DNA of 64,000 bases from Sutcliffiella horikoshii (GTDB lineage: Bacteria; Bacillota; Bacilli; Bacillales; Bacillaceae_I), in contig KV440964.1 of assembly GCA_001636495.1 (NCBI GenBank), positions 1,442,666 to 1,506,665 on the forward strand, in the 5' to 3' direction. Shown piece after piece: positions 7,976 to 15,731 of the stretch; the stretch's first letter is position 1, and every line of letters starts with the position of its first letter. Under the pieces are notes generated by a model. That model saw only the letters and a list, made by a program, of their open reading frames with translations. It did not search any database and had not been told where the DNA came from. The position numbers and the translations under genes were made by a program.

Positions 7976-8091
7976 AAAAGTCACAATACCCTGGGGAAAA
8001 GTCACAATAGCACTCGAAAAAGTTACAATCACACCTCCAAAAGTTACAATCACCATGAGAAGCTCTCATAAATCCATGAAAAACTTACAAT
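7976..8091. repeat. Array of 12-bp cores at 21-bp period, array A
   Basis: The core AAAAGTYACAAT occurs at 7976, 7997, 8018 and 8039, each exactly 21 bp from the last, with unrelated 9-bp spacers. A degenerate unit falls at about 8060, and a further variant (AAAACTTACAAT) lies at 8080. The same core at the same period forms array B at 31188-31283. It is too short-period and short-repeat for CRISPR. It sits in the 7930-8305 gap between a terminator and the promoter of the MFS gene. Twenty-one bp is two DNA helical turns, which would place all cores on one DNA face. Confidence 0.85.
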
Positions 8092-8231
8092 TCCCCCCTC
8101 CTACTAGCCACAAAAATCGACCACTACTGAAGATACGCACCATAATACCGATATGAATACGAAAAAACAAGCTCTCCAACTCTGTCCCAAATGTCAGAAT
8201 AAATACATTTTCGCATTTCTAGTTTTTTATA

Positions 8232-8260
8232 TTGAAACTCCTACCAAAACGGATTACAAT
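8232..8260 (+). promoter_or_regulatory. Sigma-A type promoter for the MFS gene
   Basis: TTGAAA (8232-8237), 17-bp spacer, TACAAT (8255-8260). It lies inside the longer reading frame that would start at 8153, which argues for the shorter protein starting at 8306. Confidence 0.6.
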
Positions 8261-8305
8261 TATTTTGGATTTCGAAATAATTTGGTTGAAGGAGGGCATA
8301 AAGAA

Positions 8306-9514
8306 ATGTTGAAAATGCCCAGAGCCCTTTGGTTATTAGTTATTGGAATGGCAATAAACGTAACAGGGGCTTCTTTTTTATGGCCGTTAAATACAATATA
8401 CATTCATGACATACTTGGAAAGTCTCTTTCTGTAGCGGGACTTGTTCTGATGGTCAATGCTGGGGCAAGCGTCATTGGCAACCTGATTGGCGGGGTCCTT
8501 TTTGATAAAATCGGTGGCTACCGGTCCATTCTTTTGGGAATATCCATCACCATCACAGCACTCATTGGAATGACCATCAATCACACCTGGAATTTCTATG
8601 TGGTGTACCTGACCATCATCGGGTTCGGATCGGGAATTGTGTTTCCATCCATGTACGCGATGGCAGGTTCCGTCTGGAAGGAAGGTGGGCGAAAATCGTT
8701 CAATGCGATGTATGTCTCTCAGAATCTAGGCGTGGCGATTGGAGCGGCACTTGGAGGTCTTGTGGCAGATATCCGATTTGACTACATATTCCTTGCGAAT
8801 ACGGTCACCTACGCTGTATTTTTCACAATAGCACTATTCGGGTATCGGAAAATACAGGCTAATCCGACGAGCCAGACCTCCATTCTTGATCAGAGTAAGA
8901 GGATAAAAGATCATACTAAGCTTTATGCTCTGTTAACGGTATGTATTGGCTATCTCCTTTGCTGGATGGGCTATGTGCAATGGCAGACGACCATCGCGAC
9001 GCATACCCAATCTGTTGGGATATCACTTAAGCAATACAGTATTTTATGGACAATTAACGGTGCGATGATTGTATTGGCACAGCCGATTATCTCATGGATT
9101 GTTAAAAAGTACACGAAAACATTGAAGGCGCAGATTATAGTCGGCCTCGTTATTTTCATCATATCCTTTGCAGTGGTTGGAGTGGCAGAGCAATACACGG
9201 CGTTCGTTATAGCCATGATCATCATAACAATAGGGGAAATGTTCGTCTGGCCGGCTGTTCCGACTGTTGCGAACCAGCTTGCACCGAAAGGACGGGAAGG
9301 CTTTTATCAAGGAATCGTCAACTCGACAGCAACAGGTGGGCGGATGCTAGGTCCTTTTATGGGAGGTGTTTTGGTGGATTTATCAGGTATGGGAATGTTG
9401 TTTGGGGTATTGATGGGCTTCATGCTGATTGCCATTTTCACTACTTCCATTTATGACCGGAAATTAAAAGTAGCTGCAACTAATGTACCTGACCTTTCTA
9501 AAAATGCATCTTAA
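8306..9514 (+). CDS. MFS transporter, 12 TM, efflux type
   Basis: 402-residue major facilitator protein with about 12 hydrophobic helices. The loop 2-3 motif A is GGVLFDKIGGYRSILLG, a DHA1-family signature of proton-driven drug efflux pumps, and the second-half equivalent (GGVLVDLSG) is near the C-terminus. It resembles B. subtilis YttB-like multidrug efflux proteins; substrate unknown. The start is ATG 8306, with GGAGGG eight bases upstream; a longer frame from 8153 would add a 51-residue hydrophilic leader not typical of the family and would contain the promoter. Monocistronic: own promoter and terminator. Confidence 0.85.
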   Translation: MLKMPRALWLLVIGMAINVTGASFLWPLNTIYIHDILGKSLSVAGLVLMVNAGASVIGNLIGGVLFDKIGGYRSILLGISITITALIGMTINHTWNFYVVYLTIIGFGSGIVFPSMYAMAGSVWKEGGRKSFNAMYVSQNLGVAIGAALGGLVADIRFDYIFLANTVTYAVFFTIALFGYRKIQANPTSQTSILDQSKRIKDHTKLYALLTVCIGYLLCWMGYVQWQTTIATHTQSVGISLKQYSILWTINGAMIVLAQPIISWIVKKYTKTLKAQIIVGLVIFIISFAVVGVAEQYTAFVIAMIIITIGEMFVWPAVPTVANQLAPKGREGFYQGIVNSTATGGRMLGPFMGGVLVDLSGMGMLFGVLMGFMLIAIFTTSIYDRKLKVAATNVPDLSKNAS

Positions 9515-9525
9515 ATCCGCATTCT

Positions 9526-9563
9526 AAACGGTGTGATTCCTTAAAAGAATCGCACCGTTTTTT
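9526..9563 (+). terminator. Intrinsic terminator after the MFS gene
   Basis: 14-bp stem (AAACGGTGTGATTC at 9526-9539 / GAATCGCACCGTTT at 9547-9560, one G-U pair) followed by T residues. Confidence 0.9.
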
Positions 9564-9575
9564 CATGATTTTCTA

Positions 9576-9603
9576 TTGACATAAAATATCCAAATATGAT
9601 AAT
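9576..9603 (+). promoter_or_regulatory. Sigma-A promoter of htpG
   Basis: Consensus -35 TTGACA at 9576-9581, 16-bp spacer, -10 GATAAT at 9598-9603. The predicted start of transcription falls a few bases before the CIRCE operator. Confidence 0.75.
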
Positions 9604-9617
9604 TATTTTATAGAGCG

Positions 9618-9644
9618 TTAGCACTCTTTACCTGAGAGTGCTAA
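9618..9644. promoter_or_regulatory. CIRCE element (HrcA operator)
   Basis: Perfect match to the CIRCE consensus TTAGCACTC-N9-GAGTGCTAA: left arm 9618-9626, nine-base spacer 9627-9635, right arm 9636-9644. It lies between the htpG promoter and its RBS, where HrcA represses groESL and hrcA-dnaK operons in Bacillus. Confidence 0.95.
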
Positions 9645-9683
9645 AATAAACCATGATACATAACCGGAAGGAGAAATCAGAAC

Positions 9684-11564
9684 ATGACAAAAAAAGAATT
9701 CCAAGCTGAATCGAAACGACTGCTGGAAATGATGATCAACTCCATCTACTCCCAGCGTGAAGTGTTTCTTCGTGAACTAATTTCCAATGCAAGTGACGCG
9801 ATGGATAAAATCTATTATCGCGCATTGACGGATGATTCCCTTACATTTGATAAGGACAACTACTTCGTGAAAGTAATCCCAAATAAAGCCGAAAGAACGT
9901 TAACCCTCATTGATACCGGTATCGGGATGACGAAGGAGGAACTAGAATCAAACCTTGGTGTTATCGCGAAGAGTGGTTCGTTGGCATTTAAAAAAGAAAA
10001 CGAAGTCAAAGATGGACATGACATCATCGGTCAGTTCGGTGTCGGCTTCTATGCTGCCTTCATGGTTGCGGACGTTGTGACAGTGACAAGTAAGGCACTA
10101 GGAAGCGATGAGGCATACAGATGGCAATCAGAAGGGGCGGACGGTTACACAATCGAGTCTGCCGAAAAAGACTCTGTTGGTACAGAAATCGTCCTGAAGA
10201 TAAAAGAAAACACAGAAGACGAAAGCTATGATGAGTACTTAGACGAGTATCGACTAAAGTCTATCATCAAAAAGTATTCCGACTTCATTCGCTACCCAAT
10301 CAAGATGGATGTAACGACCTCCAAACCGAAAGCGGATAACGAAGAGGAATTTGAAGAAGTGACAGAAGAGCAGACCATCAACAGCATGGTGCCGATCTGG
10401 CGCAAAAACAAATCCGAACTAACAGATGAAGATTATGAGAAATTTTATAATGAAAAACATTACGGATTCGACAAGCCGTTGAAGCATCTTCATATCAGCG
10501 TGGATGGGACGATTCGCTACAACTCGATCCTGTACATTCCGGAAAGCATTCCTTTCGACTACTATTCAAAGGAATTTGAAAAAGGCTTGGAGTTGTATTC
10601 AAGCGGCGTATTAATCATGAACAAGTGTGCAGACCTGCTGCCTGATCATTTCAGCTTTGTGAAAGGGTTGGTGGATTCCGAGGACCTTTCTCTGAACATC
10701 TCCCGTGAAATGTTGCAGCAGGATCGTCAGTTAAAATTCATCGCGAAGAACCTTGCGAAGAAAATTAAGAGTGCCTTGCTAGGCATGCTCAAGGACGAGC
10801 GCGAGAACTACGTGAAGTTCTTCGAGGCATTCGGACGTCAGCTGAAGTATGGTGTTTATGCAGAATACGGTGCGAACAAAGAGCAGCTGCAAGACCTGTT
10901 GATGTTCTATTCTTCCACAGAGAAGAAGCTTGTGACATTGGATGAGTACATCTCCCGTATGAAAGAAAATCAAAAGTATATCTACTATGCAACTGGTGAG
11001 TCGAAGGAAAGAATCGAAAAGCTTCCGCAAACAGAGCTTGTGTCGGACAAAGGTTACGAGATTCTGTACTTCACTGAGGATATTGATGAATTCGCCATCA
11101 AGATGCTGATGAACTACAAGGAGAAAGAGTTCAAAAACGTCTCAAGCGGAGACCTAGGCATTGATTCCGAAGAAGAAGACAAACAGACCGAATCGGAACA
11201 GGAAGCCAATAAGGATCTCTTTGAAGCGATGAAGGAGGTCCTTGCTGATAAGGTATCGGCAGTAAAGGTATCCAAGAGATTGAAAACTCATCCTGTTTGC
11301 CTATCGACGGAAGGAGAAGTAACCATCGAGATGGAGAAAATCCTGAGTGCGATGCCGGATAACCAAAACATCAAGGCAAACAAGGTGCTCGAAATCAACA
11401 CGAACCATGATGTGTTTGCGTCGTTAAAGAGTGCGCATGAAGGCGACCGTGAGAAGCTGGCGTTGTACACGAACCTCTTGTACAGCCAAGCGCTGTTGAT
11501 TGAAGGATTGCCGTTGGAGGATCCTGTTGAGTTTACGAATGATATTTGTAAAGTGATGGTTTGA
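9684..11564 (+). CDS. htpG: Molecular chaperone HtpG (Hsp90)
   Basis: 626-residue bacterial Hsp90. The N-terminal GHKL ATPase domain has the conserved segments [14 protein letters not shown] (residues 29-42, Mg-binding Asn), [11 protein letters not shown] (77-87) and [15 protein letters not shown] (112-126). The middle domain includes the LYIPE..P region and [11 protein letters not shown] with the gamma-phosphate-contacting Arg. The C-terminal dimerisation domain is complete. It assists folding of client proteins in the cytoplasm. The RBS is GAAGGAGAAATC. Its control looks HrcA-dependent because a perfect CIRCE sits in the leader, unlike B. subtilis htpG, which is not HrcA-controlled. A terminator follows. 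Confidence 0.97.
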   Translation: MTKKEFQAESKRLLEMMINSIYSQREVFLRELISNASDAMDKIYYRALTDDSLTFDKDNYFVKVIPNKAERTLTLIDTGIGMTKEELESNLGVIAKSGSLAFKKENEVKDGHDIIGQFGVGFYAAFMVADVVTVTSKALGSDEAYRWQSEGADGYTIESAEKDSVGTEIVLKIKENTEDESYDEYLDEYRLKSIIKKYSDFIRYPIKMDVTTSKPKADNEEEFEEVTEEQTINSMVPIWRKNKSELTDEDYEKFYNEKHYGFDKPLKHLHISVDGTIRYNSILYIPESIPFDYYSKEFEKGLELYSSGVLIMNKCADLLPDHFSFVKGLVDSEDLSLNISREMLQQDRQLKFIAKNLAKKIKSALLGMLKDERENYVKFFEAFGRQLKYGVYAEYGANKEQLQDLLMFYSSTEKKLVTLDEYISRMKENQKYIYYATGESKERIEKLPQTELVSDKGYEILYFTEDIDEFAIKMLMNYKEKEFKNVSSGDLGIDSEEEDKQTESEQEANKDLFEAMKEVLADKVSAVKVSKRLKTHPVCLSTEGEVTIEMEKILSAMPDNQNIKANKVLEINTNHDVFASLKSAHEGDREKLALYTNLLYSQALLIEGLPLEDPVEFTNDICKVMV

Positions 11565-11582
11565 AATAGTTAATATAGGTTG

Positions 11583-11620
11583 AAGCCAATCCCTCGTTGA
11601 CGAGTGGGGTTGGCTTTTTT
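11583..11620 (+). terminator. Intrinsic terminator after htpG
   Basis: AAGCCAATCCC (11583-11593) pairs with GGGGTTGGCTT (11606-11616); an inner CTCG-TTGA-CGAG hairpin extends it; T6 follows. Confidence 0.88.
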
Positions 11621-11795
11621 GTTGTTCAAAACTTCTTTTTATGAAATGTATTGTTATTGTAATATAACTTCAAATATTTCCCTTTATCTTCAAGAAATAT
11701 GGATACCTATCACTTTCTGATATTACATAAGTCTTTAGTTGGGACATAAATAATGAATATCTTGGAATTTTTATAGACATCACAACTTAAGGCCT

Positions 11796-11820
11796 GTTTT
11801 AGACACACGTTAATGGGTTA
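11796..11820 (+). promoter_or_regulatory. Candidate sigma-B-like promoter of the gvp operon
   Basis: GTTTTA (11796-11801), 13-bp spacer, GGGTTA (11815-11820) approximates the Bacillus general-stress consensus GTTTAA-N13-15-GGGTAT. It would give a leader of about 75 nt before gvpA. The rest of the 11621-11898 gap is AT-rich and offers no clearly better sigma-A promoter to my eye. This is a pattern match only. Confidence 0.4.
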
Positions 11821-11898
11821 TATACCTACTAAGCTAATAAATAAGAAAATAGTTGATCATATGACTACATTTAAAAAGTAGAGAGGAGCAATACGTAA

Positions 11899-12153
11899 AT
11901 GAGTGTTCAAAAAAGTACGGACAGTTCCAGTCTTGCAGAAGTTATTGATCGGATTCTTGATAAAGGAATCGTTATTGACGCATTTGTAAGAGTTTCATTG
12001 GTAGGAATTGAAATCCTTACAGTAGAAGCACGAGTGGTTATTGCAAGTGTGGATACATGGTTACGATACGCAGAAGCGGTTGGCCTTTTACGCGATGAGG
12101 TTCAGGAAGAAGGTCTTGCCAATAGAAATCAGGAGGGTCAGTTTAGTTTCTGA
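11899..12153 (+). CDS. gvpA: Gas vesicle major structural protein GvpA
   Basis: 84-residue shell protein. The conserved GvpA core runs from [20 protein letters not shown] (residues 9-28), two beta strands with the hydrophobic face lining the gas space, to [19 protein letters not shown]. It polymerises into the ribbed wall of the gas vesicle. The C-terminal tail ([14 protein letters not shown]) is short. RBS GAGAGGAG precedes. It is first in a 15-gene operon and differs from GvpB at only two positions in the first 67 residues (Leu34/Val, Asp67/Gly). Confidence 0.97.
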   Translation: MSVQKSTDSSSLAEVIDRILDKGIVIDAFVRVSLVGIEILTVEARVVIASVDTWLRYAEAVGLLRDEVQEEGLANRNQEGQFSF

Positions 12154-12199
12154 CCATTAACATGAATAAGCACACACAGAAGGGATGAGGTTGGTTTAC

Positions 12200-12634
12200 A
12201 TGGCAGTTAAAGAGAAGAACGAGCAGCAAGAAGAGAAGAATGATAATGGAAATTACTCCATTAACCTAGCAATCATTGGAGGAGTGGTCGGTGCAGGCAT
12301 CGGCTTACTATCCAGTCCTGGAACAAGTAAAAAGATTTATAGAAACATCAGCGAATCAGAAGTGGTGAAGGTTGCCGGCAATCAATTGAGAAGGTCAGCC
12401 CAAGAGATGTTGGCTGCCCAGGCGCAAAACGGGATCAAACAGCTGGCTTCAGGCTATATGGGTAAAAATGTTATAAGCCTATTGAATCCAACAAAAAGTA
12501 GCGAGAAGAAGGATGCTAAAGACAGCGATTCATCTTCAGATATGGAAGAAATGAAGGAAGAAAATAAAAATATTAACAATCGACTCGATAAGATTGAAAG
12601 CATGCTTAGTGAATTAGTGGATTCAAAGAAATAG
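12200..12634 (+). CDS. gvpP: Gas vesicle protein GvpP (YtxH-like)
   Basis: 144-residue protein with a Gly-rich hydrophobic stretch IIGGVVGAGIGLLSSPGT (residues 25-42) of the kind found in YtxH-like general-stress proteins. An amphipathic middle follows, then a charged C-terminus with coiled-coil segment MEEMKEENKNINNRLDKIES (115-134). The start at 12200 (MAVKEK) is favoured since GAGG lies about nine bases ahead; an alternative ATG at 12185 would overlap the RBS. Position 2 in the operon as in P. megaterium. It is an accessory rather than structural gas vesicle protein; exact role not established. Its coiled-coil matches those of GvpT, GvpU1 and GvpJ. Confidence 0.85.
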   Translation: MAVKEKNEQQEEKNDNGNYSINLAIIGGVVGAGIGLLSSPGTSKKIYRNISESEVVKVAGNQLRRSAQEMLAAQAQNGIKQLASGYMGKNVISLLNPTKSSEKKDAKDSDSSSDMEEMKEENKNINNRLDKIESMLSELVDSKK

Positions 12635-12671
12635 CTAGACCTCTTTTGATGAATCCAAAGGTGGTAATTGG

Positions 12672-13121
12672 ATGGGCAAAGAGATTAAAAAGACATTAGG
12701 CAAGGCGGCAAAAAAGGTAGTTGAACACACTCCGGAGCCGATTAAAGGGGAAATCAAAGATAAGGTCAAGGAAAAAGCGAAAGAAAAATTTGTGGACAGT
12801 GTCCAAGATAAAGCGGAGGAAGCAACGGAAAACCTCCAGGAGACAACAGAAGAGAATGCAGAGAAATTTCATGATAAAGCAGAAGAAGGTAAAGAAAAGG
12901 CACAGGATGCTTTACTTTCTGTCCGTGACAAGATAGGCAAAGTTGTCGAAGCGGGAGAGGACTTCCAAGAAAAGATGTCCTCGACAAATGATGATGACGA
13001 TGACCGCAAAATCAAAGGTGTGAAGAGCATCAAGAGCTATACGGATGTGAAAGGTGCCAACAATATTAAAAGCTCAACAAAAATAAAATCTTCAAATGAC
13101 ATTAAGACAATGGGATCTTGA
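12672..13121 (+). CDS. gvpQ: Gas vesicle protein GvpQ (LEA-like, highly charged)
   Basis: 149-residue hydrophilic protein, rich in Lys and Glu, with 11-residue-like amphipathic periodicity (KDKVKEKAKEKF, QDKAEEATENLQ, HDKAEEGKEKAQ) similar to LEA proteins and apolipoprotein-like helices. A run DDDDDR (about residues 112-117) separates it from a basic tail of short [IV]K-containing repeats (IKGVKSIKSY, IKSSTKIKSSNDIKT). GvpQ is the third gene in the P. megaterium order. The protein is probably natively disordered or surface-helical; function is unknown. RBS AAAGGTGG. Confidence 0.82.
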   Translation: MGKEIKKTLGKAAKKVVEHTPEPIKGEIKDKVKEKAKEKFVDSVQDKAEEATENLQETTEENAEKFHDKAEEGKEKAQDALLSVRDKIGKVVEAGEDFQEKMSSTNDDDDDRKIKGVKSIKSYTDVKGANNIKSSTKIKSSNDIKTMGS

Positions 13122-13147
13122 TGACTGAATGAAAGGAGAAATGATGT

Positions 13148-13408
13148 ATGTCCGTTCAAAAAAGTACAGATAGTTCAAGTTTAGCAGAGGTCATTGACCG
13201 CATTTTGGACAAAGGAATTGTTATTGATGCCTTTGTACGTGTTTCAGTAGTAGGAATTGAAATTTTAACGGTTGAGGCAAGAGTCGTAATTGCAAGTGTT
13301 GATACATGGTTACGATACGCGGAGGCGGTTGGATTACTTCGTGATGGAGTAGAAGAAAACGGGCTCCCTGAACAGCAAAACGAACGCAGCCCGCGCTTTA
13401 GTATTTAG
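13148..13408 (+). CDS. gvpB: Gas vesicle structural protein GvpB (second GvpA)
   Basis: 86-residue GvpA paralogue. Residues 1-66 are identical to GvpA except Leu34 to Val; the tails differ ([15 protein letters not shown]). The DNA differs at many third codon positions, so the identity is held by selection on the protein and not by a recent copy. RBS AAAGGAGAAATG. It lies after gvpQ, and a stable hairpin follows directly. In P. megaterium GvpB is likewise the second shell protein. Confidence 0.96.
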   Translation: MSVQKSTDSSSLAEVIDRILDKGIVIDAFVRVSVVGIEILTVEARVVIASVDTWLRYAEAVGLLRDGVEENGLPEQQNERSPRFSI

Positions 13409-13418
13409 ATATTAGAAT

Positions 13419-13455
13419 GGGAAGCAACCAAGTGGATTTTCACTTGGTCCTTCCC
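13419..13455 (+). other. Hairpin between gvpB and gvpR
   Basis: GGGAAG (13419-13424) + ACCAAGTG (13427-13434), loop GATTTT, CACTTGGT (13441-13448) + CTTCCC (13450-13455). The following sequence TTCTATTTATG is only mildly T-rich. It therefore fits a partial terminator or mRNA 3'-end stabiliser separating gvpA-P-Q-B from the assembly genes, not a full stop. Confidence 0.7.
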
Positions 13456-13478
13456 TTCTATTTATGCAGGAGGTCCAT

Positions 13479-13745
13479 ATGGAAATCAAAAAGATTATGG
13501 GGAATGTCGCCGATTTCTTCAATGAATTTGTCGCACCCCTTCATAAAATCACCTCAGTTGAAGAAAGTGACAACGAGGGATGGAAACTGACAGTAGAAGT
13601 AATTGAAGAAAAGGAATATATGAAAAAGTATGCAAAAGATGAAATGTTAGGTATATATGACGTCCATCTTAATAAAGACAAAGAAGTCACTTCTTATAAA
13701 AGGCGTGATATCAGGTATAGAAGTTCCATTAAACATGAGGGATAG
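13479..13745 (+). CDS. gvpR: Gas vesicle protein GvpR (GvpO family)
   Basis: 88-residue protein with the GvpO fold signature: helix then WKLTVEVIEEKEYMKKYAKDEMLGIYDVHLNKDKEVTSYKRRDIRYR, where a Glu-rich strand leads to a Y-x-V and YxRxxRY ending. The start at 13479 follows a strong AGGAGG at 13468-13473; an upstream ATG at 13464 overlaps that RBS. GvpO/GvpR proteins are required or accessory for vesicle formation in archaea and Bacillus. First gene after the gvpB hairpin. Confidence 0.85.
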   Translation: MEIKKIMGNVADFFNEFVAPLHKITSVEESDNEGWKLTVEVIEEKEYMKKYAKDEMLGIYDVHLNKDKEVTSYKRRDIRYRSSIKHEG

Positions 13746-13770
13746 CAAGTGGTGAGTAGGAGGGAATGGA

Positions 13771-14685
13771 GTGACGGTTTTAAAAGAAAAAATAAAGAAA
13801 GATTCAAGGGCATTAATCCAAGATTCTGAGACGAAGGATTTACTTTCTCGCTCACTGCAGTATTTAAAGGCCGGATATCCAATTCATTTTACTGGCCCTT
13901 CTGGTGCAGGTAAAACTTCCATGGCACTCGCTCTTGCAAAAAAGAGGAAAAAGCCTGTTATGCTCATACACGGAAATCATGAGTTGAACAATAAGGATCT
14001 AATAGGTGACTTTACAGGGTATACAAGTAAAAAAGTGGTAGATAACTATATCCGTTCCGTCTATAAGAAAGATGAAAGTATAACAGAAACTTGGAGGGAC
14101 GGTCGTTTGTTGGAAGCTGTGAAAAACGGCTACACGCTAGTGTACGATGAGTTTACCAGGTCTCAACCAACGACAAATAATATCTTCCTATCCATATTGG
14201 AGGAAGGTGTTCTTCCGTTGTATGGATCAAAGCTGACAGAACCCTTTGTACCGGTTCATCCGGATTTTGCCGTAATCTTTACAAGCAACCCTGATGAATA
14301 TGCAGGTGTTTTTCATACACAGGATGCCCTGCTGGACCGATTGATTACCATCCATGTTGATTATAAAGAGGTGGATAGGGAAGCAAAGATCGTTTCACAG
14401 AAAGTCGACATCAAAGAGGAAAAAGCAAAAGCCATCACGGCCCTAGTTGCAGACCTCCGTAAAGCGTGTAAAAAGAACGGTCCCAGTTTACGTGCTTCCC
14501 TGATGATTGCCAAATTGGCATCAGAGGGAGATATTCCAATAGATGGGGATAACGAAGACTTCAAGCGACTTTGCAAGGATATACTCGGACATCAATTAAG
14601 TAGATGTTTGGATAGCGAACAGCCGCTGAAAGAAGCAGAAAAATTGATTTTAAAGGCCTGTGAAAATATGAAGGTCATTGAGTAA
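13771..14685 (+). CDS. gvpN: Gas vesicle AAA+ ATPase GvpN
   Basis: 304-residue MoxR-type AAA+ ATPase. Walker A is GPSGAGKTS (residues 42-50), Walker B is TLVYDEF (122-128) and the sensor-1 region is VIFTSNPDEYAG; LLDRLITIHVDY follows with the arginine-finger zone. GvpN is thought to drive vesicle enlargement from bicones to cylinders. The start is GTG at 13771 with AGGAGGG upstream; the ATG five bases earlier is out of frame. gvpF begins 16 bp downstream. Confidence 0.95.
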   Translation: MTVLKEKIKKDSRALIQDSETKDLLSRSLQYLKAGYPIHFTGPSGAGKTSMALALAKKRKKPVMLIHGNHELNNKDLIGDFTGYTSKKVVDNYIRSVYKKDESITETWRDGRLLEAVKNGYTLVYDEFTRSQPTTNNIFLSILEEGVLPLYGSKLTEPFVPVHPDFAVIFTSNPDEYAGVFHTQDALLDRLITIHVDYKEVDREAKIVSQKVDIKEEKAKAITALVADLRKACKKNGPSLRASLMIAKLASEGDIPIDGDNEDFKRLCKDILGHQLSRCLDSEQPLKEAEKLILKACENMKVIE

Positions 14686-14701
14686 TAAAGGAGAGTCTAA
14701 T

Positions 14702-15466
14702 ATGAGCCAAGAGAAAATGGGTATATATATCATCTGTGGAATCCAGACAGATGCAGAAGAGGAATTTGGTCACATCGAATTGGAAGGGGAAAGAAGAGAA
14801 CTCTTCACGATTTCGTATAAAGACTCTGCCATGGTAGCTGCAGAAGTGCCAATGAAAATCTACCATCCAAATAAAGAAAACCTGATGATGCATCAGCAAG
14901 CGATTTCCCTTGTAATGAAGCAAAATGATACCGTCATTCCTGTAAGCTTCGGTAATGTTTTTCATTCAAGAGAAGATGTAGCCGTCCTGCTTGAAAACTT
15001 ATATCCTCAATTCGAAAAACTTTTCCCAGCTATCAAAGGAAAAATCGAATTGGGATTAAAAGTAATAGGGAAAAAGGAATGGTTAGAAGAATTGGCTAAC
15101 GGGAATGAAAAAATGGGGAAAATGGCGGAGACGGTCCGAGGTAAATCGGAAGCAGCCAGCTACTATGAGCGAATTAAATTAGGGGAGGCAGCTCAAAAGC
15201 TTTTCCAATCCCTACAAGAAGAGATGCAAGCAGAAATCTTCCAACCATTGAAGGATACAGCAGAAGCATCTAAAGTGAATGACCCTATTGGAGAGAAGAT
15301 GTTGTTAAATGCCTCCTTTCTAATTGATAGGGATAAAGAAGAAGAGTTTGATCAAAAAGTGAATGAAGCTCACGATAAATGGAAGGATAAGGTCGATTTC
15401 AATTACAGTGGTCCATGGCCGGCCTACAACTTTGTCAATATCAGATTAACAGTTGAGGATGCTTAA
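14702..15466 (+). CDS. gvpF: Gas vesicle protein GvpF (GvpL/F family)
   Basis: 254-residue GvpL/F family protein. It shows the IYIICGIQ start, the 'vPvsFGNvF' strand (TVIPVSFGNVF) and the C-terminal SGPWPAYNFVNI signature of the family. GvpF binds GvpA at the gas-facing side and is considered a nucleation or chaperone factor. ATG 14702 is chosen on the AAAGGAGAG RBS; an upstream TTG (14678) lies inside gvpN. Its stop abuts the gvpG start with no gap. Confidence 0.93.
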   Translation: MSQEKMGIYIICGIQTDAEEEFGHIELEGERRELFTISYKDSAMVAAEVPMKIYHPNKENLMMHQQAISLVMKQNDTVIPVSFGNVFHSREDVAVLLENLYPQFEKLFPAIKGKIELGLKVIGKKEWLEELANGNEKMGKMAETVRGKSEAASYYERIKLGEAAQKLFQSLQEEMQAEIFQPLKDTAEASKVNDPIGEKMLLNASFLIDRDKEEEFDQKVNEAHDKWKDKVDFNYSGPWPAYNFVNIRLTVEDA

Positions 15467-15721
15467 ATGCTCCATAAAATTGTAGCTGCACCTATCAATC
15501 TTGTCATTAAAATCGGCGAGAAAGTGAAAGAGGAAGCGGACAAAGAACTATATGACCTTCCAACCATTCAAAAAAAGCTCATTCAATTGCAGATGATGTA
15601 TGAACTTGGTGAAATTCCGGATGAAGCATACAAAGAGAAGGAAGCCGAACTGTTGCACCGTTACGAAGTAGCCAAGAATTTGGAAATGGAACAATGGGAG
15701 CATTTGACCAAAAAGAAGTGA
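15467..15721 (+). CDS. gvpG: Gas vesicle protein GvpG
   Basis: 84-residue helical protein typical of GvpG: amphipathic N-terminus (HKIVAAPINLVIKIGEKV) then a long charged helix with LPTIQKKLIQLQMMYELGEIPDEAYKEKEAELL, the 'ELGEIxxEeyeexE' pattern shared by GvpG proteins. It starts at the base right after the gvpF stop codon, with GAGGA in the end of gvpF, so translation is coupled. It is part of the G-F-L assembly complex. Confidence 0.93.
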   Translation: MLHKIVAAPINLVIKIGEKVKEEADKELYDLPTIQKKLIQLQMMYELGEIPDEAYKEKEAELLHRYEVAKNLEMEQWEHLTKKK

Positions 15722-15731
15722 GGGTTAGAGT

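Noticed and set aside
7865-8056. Minus-strand frame encoding a repeating IVTFxxx peptide across array A
   Set aside because: No RBS before its start and it runs into the terminator of the plus-strand gene. The repetition follows from the 21-bp DNA repeat. Kept only as an alternative reading in the array findings.
7976-8091. CRISPR array
   Set aside because: Repeat core 12 bp and spacers 9 bp are far below CRISPR sizes, and no cas genes are near.
8153-8305. N-terminal extension of the MFS transporter containing CPKC
   Set aside because: A sigma-A promoter lies inside it and a strong RBS precedes ATG 8306; the extension is hydrophilic and atypical.
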